From: Actinomycetota bacterium
GTDB lineage: Bacteria > Actinomycetota > Acidimicrobiia > IMCC26256 > JAENVU01
Reading direction: 5' to 3'
NCBI GenBank assembly: GCA_016870395.1
Contig: VGBT01000002.1
Location: 1-64,000 of the forward strand
Length of the DNA: 64,000 bases
A model generated the notes under the pieces. The model saw only the letters and a program-made list of their open reading frames with translations, did no database searches and had not been told where the DNA came from. Shown piece by piece: positions 41,144 through 49,837 of the stretch (the stretch's first letter is position 1; each line of letters opens with the position of its first letter). Both the position numbers and the translations under genes were made by a program.

Positions 41144-42214
41144 TCAGCTGTCGCCGCCTTCGAGCTGGCGGCGACGCTCGTCGGCCATCAGGCCGTCGAC
41201 GAGCTCGTCGAGATCACCGGCGAGCACGCCGTCGAGGTTGTGCAGCGTCAACCCGATGCGGTGGTCGGTGACCCGGTTCTCCTTGAAGTTGTACGTGCGG
41301 ATCTTCTCGGATCGACCGCCACCGCCGACCTGGCTGCGCCGCGCGTCGGCGAGCTCGGTGGCCTGGCGCTCCTGCTCGATCTGGAGGAGCCGCGAGCGCA
41401 GGATGCGCAGCGCCTTCTCCTTGTTCTGCAGCTGGCTCTTCTCGTCCTGACACGTCACGACCAGTCCGGTCGGCTTGTGGGTCATGCGTACGGCGGAGTC
41501 GGTGGTGTTCACCGACTGGCCGCCCGGGCCGGTGGAGCGGTACACGTCGATCTCGAGGTCGTTCGGGTCGACGTGCACGTCGAGTTCCTCGGCCTCCGGC
41601 AGCACCGCGACCGTCGCCGCGCTGGTGTGGACCCGACCCTGGCTCTCGGTGACCGGCACGCGCTGCACGCGGTGCGGCCCGGCCTCGTGCTTGAGGTGGC
41701 TCCACGCGTCGGGACCGCGGACCACGAAGGTCACCTCGCGGAAGCCGCCCATGTCGGACGGCTGGCTCGAGAGCACCTCCCACTTCCAACGGCGCGCCTC
41801 CGCGTAGCGCTCGTACATCCGCAGCAGGTCGCCGGCCCAGAGGTTGGCCTCCTCGCCTCCCTCCGCGCCGCGGATCTCGACGATCACGTTCTTGCCGTCG
41901 TTGGGATCCTTCGGGACGAGCAGCTCCTTGAGCTGGGCCTCGAGCCGAGACCGGCGCTCGTCCTTCTCCTCCAGCTCGCCCCGCAGGTAGTCGCGCATCT
42001 CCGCGTCGTCCTCGGCGGCGAGCATCTCCCGGGCTTCGGCGAGCTCGCGGTCGGTGTCGCGGTAGTCCCGGTAGGCGTCCACGACCGGGCGCAGCTCCGC
42101 GATGCGCCGTCCGGCATCGGCCGCGGCGCGCTGGTCTCCGGACGCGTAGAGCTCCGGGAGGCGGGACTCGAGCTTCTCCAGCTCGGTCTCGAGGTCGGCG
42201 AGGCGAGCGAACAT
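41144..42214 (-). CDS. prfA: Peptide chain release factor 1
   Basis: A 356-residue class I release factor. The GGQ loop that triggers peptide release is in [20 protein letters not shown] at about residue 228-230. The codon-recognition tripeptide is PVT ([15 protein letters not shown], near 186), the RF1 form, reading UAG/UAA. The N-terminal coiled region begins [17 protein letters not shown]. The ATG at 42214 is chosen: TACCCT is 10 nt upstream and the family normally starts here, although the frame continues a few codons further upstream. It is followed by prmC. Confidence 0.96.
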   Translation of the reverse strand: MFARLADLETELEKLESRLPELYASGDQRAAADAGRRIAELRPVVDAYRDYRDTDRELAEAREMLAAEDDAEMRDYLRGELEEKDERRSRLEAQLKELLVPKDPNDGKNVIVEIRGAEGGEEANLWAGDLLRMYERYAEARRWKWEVLSSQPSDMGGFREVTFVVRGPDAWSHLKHEAGPHRVQRVPVTESQGRVHTSAATVAVLPEAEELDVHVDPNDLEIDVYRSTGPGGQSVNTTDSAVRMTHKPTGLVVTCQDEKSQLQNKEKALRILRSRLLQIEQERQATELADARRSQVGGGGRSEKIRTYNFKENRVTDHRIGLTLHNLDGVLAGDLDELVDGLMADERRRQLEGGDS

Positions 42215-42224
42215 GTCGGCACCC

Positions 42225-42230
42225 AGGGTA
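42225..42230 (-). promoter_or_regulatory. Candidate -10 box of a leaderless gene (prfA)
   Basis: Minus-strand TACCCT lies 10 nt before the ATG of prfA at 42214. Confidence 0.45.
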
Positions 42231-42280
42231 CCGGCCACCTCGCGCGTCCCCGGGCCGTCTGGTCGACTGGTCGAGCCGGG

Positions 42281-43204
42281 CTAGCGCGCCAGCGCCGGGA
42301 TCGGAGTCGCATCCACCCCGAGGACCGCCTCGGGTTCGACACCGAGCCAGCGCAACGCGGTGGCGTAGCGTCGCCGGAAGTCGACGGGCACCGCGAGGTT
42401 CCCGATGCCGTCGAGCTTCGGCAGGGTCGGCGGCTCACCGTAGCGGCCGCCGCGCACGACCGGACCCACGAGGAAGTGCGGCGCGGCGGTGCCGTGATCG
42501 GTGCCGCCGCCGTTCTCGGCCGGACGACGACCGAACTCGGCCACGGTCATCACGAGCACGTCGTCCGCGCGCCCCGCGCGCTCGACCGCGCCGAGCAGCA
42601 CGGCGAACCCGTCGTCGACCGCGCCGAGCAGCGCCGGGTGACGCTGCTGGAGTCCCTGGTGCGTGTCGAAGTCGCCGAGCCCGTTCACGTACACGACGCG
42701 CGGCGCGTCGGGCGCCGCGGCGAGCTCGCCCGCCAACGTCAGCAGCTCCACCGCCCCGCCTGGGTAGGCGCCGCCCCGGGACGCGCCGGCACGACCGGGG
42801 CTGGGGGCGTGGTCGCGCCCCTCGCCGAGCATCCGGTCGAGCTCGTGGCGGGCCGAGGTCGTCGCGTCGATCGCACCCTGCACCCGACCGGTGAGCGCGG
42901 CCGGATCGACGCGGCCGGGAGCGAAGCCCGACCAAACCGCGAGCAGGTCGTCGGGGGAGCCCACCCAGGCAGGCAGGCGCGGTGCGAGGCCGGTGGCATC
43001 CGAGATGGAGGTCGAGAAGGAACCGGTACCGAGCAGCGCCGGCGACGGGCTCGGTCCGATGCTGACGCCGGCGAGCGGGTCGTCGAAGCCGACCGTCCCG
43101 TCCAGGTACCGGCCGAGCCACCCGGCCGCGCCCGCCGCTACTCCCAGACCGGTCAGGAAGCGGCGCCGAGTCACGCCGTCCGAGAACTTGCGGTCGCCGG
43201 TCAC
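42281..43204 (-). CDS. DUF1501 Tat-exported protein
   Basis: A 307-residue protein with a Tat signal: KFSDGVTRRRFLTGLGVAAGAAG, with the twin-arginine motif RRRFLTG. The mature part has the DUF1501 features VVYVNGLGDFDTHQGLQQRH, VMTVAEFGRRPAENGGGTDH and AAPHFLVGPVVRGGRYG (Asp/His-rich, sulfatase-like fold). DUF1501 proteins are nearly always paired with DUF1800 proteins, as here, and their joint role is unknown. It starts at GTG overlapping the DUF1800 stop (GTGA). The Tat signal implies export in a folded, possibly metal-containing state. Confidence 0.88.
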   Translation of the reverse strand: MTGDRKFSDGVTRRRFLTGLGVAAGAAGWLGRYLDGTVGFDDPLAGVSIGPSPSPALLGTGSFSTSISDATGLAPRLPAWVGSPDDLLAVWSGFAPGRVDPAALTGRVQGAIDATTSARHELDRMLGEGRDHAPSPGRAGASRGGAYPGGAVELLTLAGELAAAPDAPRVVYVNGLGDFDTHQGLQQRHPALLGAVDDGFAVLLGAVERAGRADDVLVMTVAEFGRRPAENGGGTDHGTAAPHFLVGPVVRGGRYGEPPTLPKLDGIGNLAVPVDFRRRYATALRWLGVEPEAVLGVDATPIPALAR

Positions 43205-44505
43205 GTGAGCGCCACCTCCGGGGTGCCGAACGCCAGCGCGAAGCGCCGGCGCAGATCCGATTCGCGTTCGAGCGTCGCGATGGTCCGTTCGCTCGCGTCG
43301 TGGATGCCGAAGCGCGCGAGCGCGTCGCGCGCGTCGAGCTCGGCGATCGCCGCGGCGTCGCCGAGCGCGCTCAGGAGGCCGAAGCCGTGCGTGAGCTGGT
43401 GCGGTCCCAGCAGGCGCGTGCCTTTCGGGTACCCGCCGACGTTGGGCGGGTTGAACGACACGTACCCGAGCGTGCGCAGGGCCCCGAACATCCCGACTGC
43501 GGCGGGATGCCTCGCGACCTCGCCGGTGATCGACACGGGCGCGGCGTCGGGCACCGCCTGGAGCAGCGCGACGAGCTTCTCCACCGGCGTGCGCACCCGG
43601 GCCCGCACCGCGGCGTCGGCCGTCAACGCCGGCTCGGCCACGATGGCCTCGACGAGCGGCATCACGGCGTAGTCGGCACCGAAGCGCTTGCCCAGGCGCC
43701 GCGCCGTCGCCGTGTCGGGATCGAGCCCCACGAGCTCCCGATACAGCTTCGTGGCCACGAACTGCGCCGTGCCCGGGTGCTTGAGCAGCACGTCGAGCGC
43801 GCCCGGCAGGTCGGGTGCGGCGGTCGTGCCGAGCAGCGTCTTGGGATCCTGGTCGTGCAACGCCGGAACGAAGAACGCGTCGTAGGGACCGGCGCCCGGG
43901 GCGCCCGCAGCCCGGGCGAGGCGCGGCCGGTCGAACGCGTTCACCAGCCATCCCGTGCTCGAGCGTGACATCGCGACCACGTCGTCCTGCGTGTACCCGA
44001 GGTCGCGCCCGAGCGTGAACAGCTCCAGGCACTCACGGCCGAAGTTCTCGTTGCGGGCCTGCGCCCGGTTCGACACCCCGTCGAGGTACACGAGCATCGA
44101 CGGGTCGGTCGCCATCGCGTGGAGGAGATCCCGGAAGCTGCTCGTCGCGTGCGCCCGGATGGTCGCGTGCTGCCGCATCATCAGGTACAGCACACCCACC
44201 TTGGAGATCGCGGTCGCGAAGTGATCGTGCCAGAACCAGACCAGATGCTTTTCGATCCGCCGGTCGGGCGCACGCATCCGTTCGACCCACCAGGCGATCG
44301 GCGGTCCGATGTCGCTCACCCGCGTGGCGTCGTCGCGGTTCGTCGGCACGGGCAGCTCGGCGACCTCGGGCGCGGGAGCCGAGAGGTCGAGCGCCGCCGC
44401 GATGGCGGCGTCGGTCGAGTCGAGCCCGAGGACGGCATCCGGGTGCGCACCCATCGACAGGCGCCGCACCACGTGTGAGATGCGCTCACGCTTCGAGACC
44501 GTCAC
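43201..44505 (-). CDS. DUF1800 protein
   Basis: A 434-residue protein, somewhat short for DUF1800. It carries the family landmarks VVRRLSMGAHPDAV near the N-terminus, LVWFWHDHFATAISKVG, RNENFGRECLELFTLGRDLG and YTQDDVVAMSRSSTGWLVN. No clear signal peptide is visible, so it may be co-exported with the Tat-targeted DUF1501 partner, or stay inside; not decidable here. The GTG start begins MTVSKRERISHVV. The two genes overlap by 4 bases and presumably act together. Function unknown. Confidence 0.88.
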   Translation of the reverse strand: MTVSKRERISHVVRRLSMGAHPDAVLGLDSTDAAIAAALDLSAPAPEVAELPVPTNRDDATRVSDIGPPIAWWVERMRAPDRRIEKHLVWFWHDHFATAISKVGVLYLMMRQHATIRAHATSSFRDLLHAMATDPSMLVYLDGVSNRAQARNENFGRECLELFTLGRDLGYTQDDVVAMSRSSTGWLVNAFDRPRLARAAGAPGAGPYDAFFVPALHDQDPKTLLGTTAAPDLPGALDVLLKHPGTAQFVATKLYRELVGLDPDTATARRLGKRFGADYAVMPLVEAIVAEPALTADAAVRARVRTPVEKLVALLQAVPDAAPVSITGEVARHPAAVGMFGALRTLGYVSFNPPNVGGYPKGTRLLGPHQLTHGFGLLSALGDAAAIAELDARDALARFGIHDASERTIATLERESDLRRRFALAFGTPEVALT

Positions 44506-44562
44506 CCCGCGAGGATCGCCCGGTCATGTGAGCGTTCGGTCAAGCGGGCTTGAGCGTTCCGT

Positions 44563-44590
44563 GGCGCCGGAGCGCTCGCTCGACGGCGCC
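44563..44590 (-). terminator. Weak candidate hairpin after the luciferase-like gene
   Basis: Arms GGCGCCG (44563-44569) and CGGCGCC (44584-44590) lie 18 nt beyond the stop at 44608. There is no U-tract, and in such GC-rich sequence 7-bp arms may occur by chance. Confidence 0.3.
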
Positions 44591-44607
44591 GGCCGCCGGA
44601 CCGGCAG

Positions 44608-45975
44608 TCAGCCGATCAGGTTGCGCAGCTCGTCGGTGGGGCCCTGGGCAGACTGCTCCGCGAAGCGGTCGAGGAACGCGTGGAACTCGTCGGATCCGGA
44701 GCGGTCGGCCATCGCGCGCGGGATCGCGGGGAACGCGTAGTCGGGCGCGGGTAGCGGGGGGTGGTCCGTCTCGGGCTTGCGGGCCATCACGGTCTCGATC
44801 ACCGGCTCGAGCCGCTTCGCCTTCTCACGTGCGGCCCGCTCCTCCCGCTCGGCGAACTCCGGGAGGATCTTCGTCCCGAACAGCTCGAGGCTCTCCATGA
44901 TGTGCTCGTGGCGGTTGCGCCCCGCCTGCGAGCAGAAGATCACCTGGTCGACGCCGGCCTCCTCGTAGCGGAGCAGGTACTCGCGCACCTGCTCCGGCGT
45001 GCCGATCGCGCCGCGCAGCCCGCCCGCTCCTTCTTCCACCACCTTGGCACCGAGCCGGTCCTGGTTCGCGCTCGCGGCCGCCACCTGCTCGGGGTCGTAG
45101 CCGTGCTCGGAGCGTCGGGCCTCGTACTCGTCCCACACGTCGGTCTTGCCAGGCTCGTGACGCCCGAACACGTAGTAGTGGGCGAGCGAGTAGCCGAAGA
45201 AGTTCGCGCCCGCGAGGCCTCGATCGAGTGCGACCTGCTCGTCCTCGTGGCACATGAAGGTGGTGACCGCCGCGAGCTCGGCAGTGACGGTGTCACCGAT
45301 CGGCACGCCCTCCTCGGCGAGCGTCCGGTAGTAGTCGTAGACCCAGTGCTTGGCCTCCTCGGGGTCGACGAACGCGAACGCGAGCGCGCCCATCGCCTTG
45401 CGCGCCGCGAGCAGGATCGTGTCGCGCCGGCTGCACGCGACCCACAGCGGCGGGTGCGGCTGCTGCACCGGCTTCGGCACCACGTTGCGCGGTGGCATCG
45501 TCACGTGCGGACCCGCGTGCCCGGTGAAGGGCGACTCGGTGAGGCACCGGACCGCCACCCGCAGGCCCTCCTCCCACATCTCGCGCTTGGCCGCGGGGTC
45601 GATGAGGAAGCCGCCGAGCTCGGCCTCCGAGGAGCTCTCGCCGCTGCCGAAGTCGACCCGGCCGTTGGAGACGAGGTCGAGCATCGCGATCCGCTCCGCC
45701 ACACGCGCCGGGTGGTTGAACGGTGGCGGGGTCTGCACGATCCCGTGGCCGAGTCGGATCCGCTTCGTGCGCTGTGACACCGCGGCGAGGAACACCTCGG
45801 GCGCGCTCGAGTGCGAGTACTCCTCCAGGAAGTGGTGCTCCACCTCCCAGAGGTAGTCGATGCCCAGCGCGTCGGCGTACTCGATCTGCTCGAGCGCGTC
45901 CTGGATCAGCTGCCGCTCGCTGTCGGCCTCCCATGGACGCGGGAGCTGGTGCTCGTAGAAGAGGCCGAATCTCAT
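44608..45975 (-). CDS. LLM-class flavin-dependent oxidoreductase
   Basis: A 455-residue luciferase-like monooxygenase. MRFGLFYEHQLPRPWEADSE is the first strand, DYLWEVEHHFLEEYSHSSAP holds the conserved His residues, and RIRLGHGIVQTPPPFNHPAR with AERIAMLDLVSNGRVDFGSG forms the flavin/substrate barrel. It is longer than the usual 330-380 residues through a C-terminal tail after ESLELFGTKILPEFAEREER. It needs reduced FMN or F420; the cofactor cannot be told from sequence, though F420 is common in actinomycetes. Its ATG overlaps the MOSC stop (ATGA), so the two are coupled. Confidence 0.9.
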   Translation of the reverse strand: MRFGLFYEHQLPRPWEADSERQLIQDALEQIEYADALGIDYLWEVEHHFLEEYSHSSAPEVFLAAVSQRTKRIRLGHGIVQTPPPFNHPARVAERIAMLDLVSNGRVDFGSGESSSEAELGGFLIDPAAKREMWEEGLRVAVRCLTESPFTGHAGPHVTMPPRNVVPKPVQQPHPPLWVACSRRDTILLAARKAMGALAFAFVDPEEAKHWVYDYYRTLAEEGVPIGDTVTAELAAVTTFMCHEDEQVALDRGLAGANFFGYSLAHYYVFGRHEPGKTDVWDEYEARRSEHGYDPEQVAAASANQDRLGAKVVEEGAGGLRGAIGTPEQVREYLLRYEEAGVDQVIFCSQAGRNRHEHIMESLELFGTKILPEFAEREERAAREKAKRLEPVIETVMARKPETDHPPLPAPDYAFPAIPRAMADRSGSDEFHAFLDRFAEQSAQGPTDELRNLIG

Positions 45976-46478
45976 CGCGGGTCTCCCGGGTCGGCGCGCT
46001 GGTGCCCCGGCGCGGGCTCGATCGCGTCACCGGTCCTGATCGCGCCCCCGTCGACGATCTCGGCCTTGAGGCCGGCACGGTGGGCAAGGGTTTGCACGAG
46101 CTGATCGATCTCCAGCTTGCGCTGCAGGTGGCCGCAGGGCTCGCAGAGCCCGACGCCGCGCATCCGTACGCCGCCCACGGTGAACTCGCGACCGACGAGG
46201 TGGTTGAGCGGCACGCCGCGGGTCGTGAGGTTGCGGCGCGACTCGCCCGGCGCGAGCTCGATGCCCTGCTCGGCCGCGATAGCGTCCAACGCCTCCGACT
46301 CGATCAGGGTGACCTGGCGGCCCGCGCTCAGCTTCTCCGAGAACGTCCCGCTCGCGTCGGCGTAGCGATCACCTGCGAGCCCGCGTCCCGCGATCGCCTC
46401 GACTACGTCGAGCTCGGTCATCGGCGCGCCGGCCTCGGTCGCCACGTGGATCGCCACCACCTCGCCCCGGAACGTCAT
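45972..46478 (-). CDS. MOSC-domain protein
   Basis: A 168-residue single-domain MOSC protein. Landmarks are EAIAGRGLAGDRYADASGTF, RQVTLIESEALDAIAAEQGI, ESRRNLTTRGVPLNHLVGRE and VRMRGVGLCEPCGHLQRKL, which carries the conserved Cys that in MOSC proteins can bind sulfur or molybdenum cofactor. ATG 46478 is preferred over the ATG at 46508: AAGGG lies 8 nt before it, and the upstream one overlaps the DUF1385 stop. It may transfer sulfur or bind molybdenum cofactor; the coupled luciferase-like gene gives no further hint. Confidence 0.87.
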   Translation of the reverse strand: MTFRGEVVAIHVATEAGAPMTELDVVEAIAGRGLAGDRYADASGTFSEKLSAGRQVTLIESEALDAIAAEQGIELAPGESRRNLTTRGVPLNHLVGREFTVGGVRMRGVGLCEPCGHLQRKLEIDQLVQTLAHRAGLKAEIVDGGAIRTGDAIEPAPGHQRADPGDPR

Positions 46479-46497
46479 GACCGAAACCCTTCTGGCC

Positions 46498-47397
46498 TCA
46501 GGCGGCATCGAGCCGGGATTCCACCTCGGCGAGCTGCTCCGCGGTCAGCACGGATCGTAGCGACACGAGCGCGACCTCGACCTGGTCGAGGCTCGGCTCG
46601 CGGGTCGTCATCTTCTGGAGCGTGAGGCCCGGCTTCATCGCCACGCGCACCAACGCCTTGTCCATGTGCTTCGCCGCGAAACGGATTACCTCGTAGGCCA
46701 GGCCGGCGATCACGGGAATCAGCAGCACCCGGGAGAGCACGAGCACCGGCAGCGCAGGCCGCCCGATCAGGGCGTAGACGAAGATCGCGGTGACGAGCAC
46801 GGTCAACAGGAAGTTGGTGCCACACCTGACGTGCGCGGTCGTGAAGTGCTGCGCCGACTCCGCGGTGAGCGGCACGCCGTTCTCGTACGCGGCGATCGCC
46901 TTGTGCTCGGCGCCGTGGTACTGGAAGACGCGCCGGATGTCGGGAACGAGGCCGATCAGGCCGAGGTAGCCGAGGAACACCGCGAGCACCATCACACCCT
47001 CGAGCACGTGGAAGGCGAAGCCGTCGATGTCGAGCAGGCTCGACAGGCCCCGGGCGCCGAGCGCGGGTAGCACAATGAACATGCCCGCGAAGAACGCGAG
47101 CGAGATGCCCATGGTCCAGCCCATGGCCTTCGACGAGAGCCGGTCCTCCTCGGGGACCTGGCGGTTGGCCGACCAGGTAAGTGCGCGCATCCCGAGCGAG
47201 AGCGACTCGGCCAGTGCCATCACCCCACGCAACAGCGGGACCGCCGAGTAGCGCTCCGACCACCGCGGCGCGTCGTGGACCTCGACCTCGACGTCGCCCT
47301 CCGGCGTGCGCACGGCGACCGCCCAGCTCGAAACGCCGCGCATCATCACGCCTTCCATCACGGCCTGCCCGCCCATGTATCGGATCTGCTCGGCCAT
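46498..47397 (-). CDS. DUF1385 membrane protein
   Basis: A 299-residue protein beginning MAEQIRYMGGQAVMEGVMMRG, the family hallmark. Several transmembrane helices follow (GWTMGISLAFFAGMFIVLPAL; FHVLEGVMVLAVFLGYLGLI), then VFQYHGAEHKAIAAYENG and AHVRCGTNFLLTVLVTAIF. The two conserved blocks, with His/Glu/Cys, suggest a metal-dependent site. The role is unknown. It lies between rpmE and the MOSC gene, as DUF1385 genes often do near rpmE and prfA. ATG 47397 has GGAG upstream; open sequence further upstream is not coding in character. Confidence 0.9.
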   Translation of the reverse strand: MAEQIRYMGGQAVMEGVMMRGVSSWAVAVRTPEGDVEVEVHDAPRWSERYSAVPLLRGVMALAESLSLGMRALTWSANRQVPEEDRLSSKAMGWTMGISLAFFAGMFIVLPALGARGLSSLLDIDGFAFHVLEGVMVLAVFLGYLGLIGLVPDIRRVFQYHGAEHKAIAAYENGVPLTAESAQHFTTAHVRCGTNFLLTVLVTAIFVYALIGRPALPVLVLSRVLLIPVIAGLAYEVIRFAAKHMDKALVRVAMKPGLTLQKMTTREPSLDQVEVALVSLRSVLTAEQLAEVESRLDAA

Positions 47398-47423
47398 GGC
47401 GGCGCTCCAGGTGCTCGGGGCTG

Positions 47424-47630
47424 TTACTTCTTGCCCTTCGCGTACCGGCGCTGGAAGCGCTCGACGCGACCACCGGTATCCACCAGCTTCTGCTTGCCGG
47501 TGTAGAAGGGGTGGCACTCGGAGCACAGCTCCACCCGGAGTGCGGGCACCGTCGAGCGGGTGACGAACTCGTTCCCGCAGGAGCAGTGCACCTTGCACTC
47601 GACGTAGTCGGGGTGGATGTCGGTCTTCAT
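47424..47630 (-). CDS. rpmE: 50S ribosomal protein bL31
   Basis: A 68-residue ribosomal protein. [20 protein letters not shown] is the standard N-terminus; CSCGNEF and [15 protein letters not shown] provide the cysteines of the zinc-binding (C+) form. It binds the 50S subunit at the central protuberance and bridges to 30S. The gene lies between rho and DUF1385, the usual actinobacterial position. The zinc form implies no obvious Zur-dependent paralogue here. The zinc ligands are intact. Confidence 0.96.
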   Translation of the reverse strand: MKTDIHPDYVECKVHCSCGNEFVTRSTVPALRVELCSECHPFYTGKQKLVDTGGRVERFQRRYAKGKK

Positions 47631-47684
47631 GATCCATCCAGTCTAGGAAGCACCCGGCCAGGCAAGCGAGGCGCCCCTCGGGGC

Positions 47685-47729
47685 TTTGGCGTCAGGAGAC
47701 CGCGACTATCGCGGTCTCCTGACGCCAAA
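47685..47729. terminator. Perfect 21-bp hairpin between rho and rpmE
   Basis: Arms 47685-47705 and 47709-47729 are perfect reverse complements with loop CTA. It begins 19 nt beyond the rho stop and precedes rpmE by about 55 nt. The ends are AAA/TTT, so a short U-run follows on either strand. A strong intrinsic terminator or stable 3' end. Confidence 0.7.
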
Positions 47730-47747
47730 AGGCTGTTGGGTAGGGGA

Positions 47748-49553
47748 TCAGCCGCCGGGAGTCGGGGCCTTGGCGACCTCGGCCAGGAACTCGTCGTTGC
47801 TCTTCGTCGTCTTCAGCTTGTCGATCAGCAGCTCCAGGCCGGTGGCCGACGAGCCGTCCTGAGCCAGGCCGTTGAGCACCCGGCGCAGCTTCCACACCTG
47901 GTTGAGCTGGTTGCGGTCGAACAGGAGCTCTTCGTGGCGAGTGCTCGACGCGTTGACGTCGATCGCCGGGTAGAGCCGGCGCTCGGCCAGCTTGCGGTCG
48001 AGGCGCAGCTCCATGTTCCCGGTGCCCTTGAACTCCTCGAAGATGTGCTCGTCCATCTTGGAGTTCGTCTCCACCAGCGCCGTGGCGATGATGGTGAGCG
48101 AGCCGCCCTCCTCGACGTTGCGCGCGGCACCGAAGAAACGTTTGGGCGGGTACAGCGCACCCGCGTCGATGCCACCGGACATGATGCGCCCCGAGGCCGG
48201 GGCCGCAAGGTTGTAGGCCCGGGCGAGCCGCGTGATTCCGTCGAGCACGATCACGACGTCGCGGCCCATCTCGACCAGGCGCTTGGCCCGTTCGATCGTC
48301 AGCTCGGCCACATGGGTGTGCTCGTCTGACGGTCTGTCGAACGTCGATGCCACCACCTCGCCCCGCAGCACGTGGCGACGCATGTCGGTGACCTCCTCGG
48401 GGCGCTCGTCCACGAGCAGCACCATGAGGTGCACCTCGGGGTTGTTGCGCTCGATCGCGGCGACGATCTGCTTGAGGATCGTGGTCTTGCCGGCCTTGGG
48501 CGGCGACACGACCAGACCGCGCTGGCCCTTGCCGATCGGCGAGAGCAGGTCGACGATCCGACCGGTGAGGGAGAGCGGGTCCTCCGCCAGCTCGAGCCGC
48601 AGCTGCTCGTCGGGGAACAGCGGCGTGAGGTCCTCGAACCGGACCCGACCCTTCGCCTCGTCGGGATGCAGGCCGTTGATCTCGTCGACCCGCAGCAGCG
48701 CCGGGTACTTCTCGTTGCTCGCTGGGGGCCGGGTCTGACCCTTCACGAAGTCGCCCTTGCGCAGCGCGAAGCGCCGCACCTGCGACGCCGAGACGTACAC
48801 GTCGCTGCGACCCGGCAAATACCCCGTCGTGCGGAGGAAACCGTAGCCCTCGTCGCGCAGGTCGAGGAGACCCTGCACGTCGATCGGCTCGCCGGTGAAC
48901 TCGCGCTGGTCGCCATCGGGCATGCGCTCGCCGCGCTCGCCGCCCCGTTCGCGGTCACGGCCTCGGCGACGCCGGCGGCGGCTGCCCGTGCGGTTGCCCT
49001 CCCCGTAGGAGGCGCGCTCGTCGTCGGCGTCGACCGCGGGCCCGGCGCGGCCCACCGACCCCGGCGCAGACTCCGCCTTGGTCTCCCCTGCCGCCACGCC
49101 GGTCTCACCTGGGGTGGCGGAGCCCCCTGCGGCCTCGGGAGCCGGGGTGGTCTCGGTCGCCTCGGCGCTGGGCCGACGGCGGATGGGGCGCGGTGCCAGC
49201 TCGGGCTCGTCGGCGCCAGCCAGCGCGTTCTCCTCCTCGGCGAGCGCCGCCAGGCCGTCGTCGGCCAGCTCGGAGGCCTTCTTGGACCGCACTGCCCGCG
49301 TCGGGGCGGCGGACGGCGTCTCGGCAGCCGCCGTCTTCTCCGTCTTCTCTGCGCGAGCCTTGGGTTTCGCAGCGCCGTTGGCACGGCCCCCGTTGCCCGC
49401 GGCGCTTCCCGCCGCGGCAAGGATCGCGTCGACGAGATCGGCCTTGCGCAGGCGGGTCACGCCCTTCACGCCCATCGCGCCGGCGATCGCGTGGAGCTCC
49501 TCGCGATCCTTGCCGTCGAGCATCGAGCGTTCGAGTTGCTGCTCGGGGGCCAT
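47748..49553 (-). CDS. rho: Transcription termination factor Rho
   Basis: A 601-residue Rho, longer than the about 420 of E. coli because of a roughly 180-residue Ala/Arg/Glu-rich insertion after the N-terminal helix bundle ([20 protein letters not shown]). This insertion is usual in actinomycetes, often with RNA affinity. The RNA-binding fold follows ([20 protein letters not shown]), then the ATPase with SPPKAGKTT (P-loop, about residue 355), [14 protein letters not shown] and the Q-loop and R-loop region ([20 protein letters not shown]). The ATG at 49553 has AAGGAG 6 nt upstream. A long leader precedes it. The hexameric helicase terminates transcripts. Confidence 0.97.
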   Translation of the reverse strand: MAPEQQLERSMLDGKDREELHAIAGAMGVKGVTRLRKADLVDAILAAAGSAAGNGGRANGAAKPKARAEKTEKTAAAETPSAAPTRAVRSKKASELADDGLAALAEEENALAGADEPELAPRPIRRRPSAEATETTPAPEAAGGSATPGETGVAAGETKAESAPGSVGRAGPAVDADDERASYGEGNRTGSRRRRRRGRDRERGGERGERMPDGDQREFTGEPIDVQGLLDLRDEGYGFLRTTGYLPGRSDVYVSASQVRRFALRKGDFVKGQTRPPASNEKYPALLRVDEINGLHPDEAKGRVRFEDLTPLFPDEQLRLELAEDPLSLTGRIVDLLSPIGKGQRGLVVSPPKAGKTTILKQIVAAIERNNPEVHLMVLLVDERPEEVTDMRRHVLRGEVVASTFDRPSDEHTHVAELTIERAKRLVEMGRDVVIVLDGITRLARAYNLAAPASGRIMSGGIDAGALYPPKRFFGAARNVEEGGSLTIIATALVETNSKMDEHIFEEFKGTGNMELRLDRKLAERRLYPAIDVNASSTRHEELLFDRNQLNQVWKLRRVLNGLAQDGSSATGLELLIDKLKTTKSNDEFLAEVAKAPTPGG

Positions 49554-49837
49554 CGGTTGCTCCTTGGTTCCTCTCGGAGCGGCCTGGCCCGGGAAGGGGG
49601 GCTTCCCGGGCCGACCGGGGGATGCGCACGGCTGCGCCGGGCGACGTTGGGAACAGGAGGCGGGCCCGGGAAGGTGGTGACACCGGGTTCGCACCGGGAC
49701 TGCTGCACCTCCGACCCCGGAAGGACCTCCCGGGGGCTCCCTGTGCCCGAGGCCCCGAGGACGAACCGAGCTGCGTCCGAGAGGCGTTGGGAAGGGAACC
49801 GGCACCCGCCGAAAAATGGGGCGCCACCACCATCCTA
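49554..49837 (-). promoter_or_regulatory. Long untranslated leader of rho
   Basis: A minus-strand TAGGAT box (49832-49837) would give a leader of about 270 nt before the rho ATG. Within it is an 11-bp GGCCCGGGAAG hairpin (49586-49596 / 49602-49612), just upstream of the ribosome-binding site. There is no open reading frame of note. Rho leaders are autoregulatory in other bacteria; such control is inferred here. Confidence 0.5.
49586..49612 (-). other. Hairpin in rho leader
   Basis: Perfect 11-bp arms with a five-base G/C loop, ending about 33 nt before the start codon. Could pair with or shield the initiation region, or slow transcription. Confidence 0.45.

Noticed and set aside
44563-44590. 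Short GC hairpins in many intergenic regions as terminators
   Set aside because: In GC-rich DNA 6-7-bp arms occur by chance; only the longer perfect ones were kept with higher confidence.
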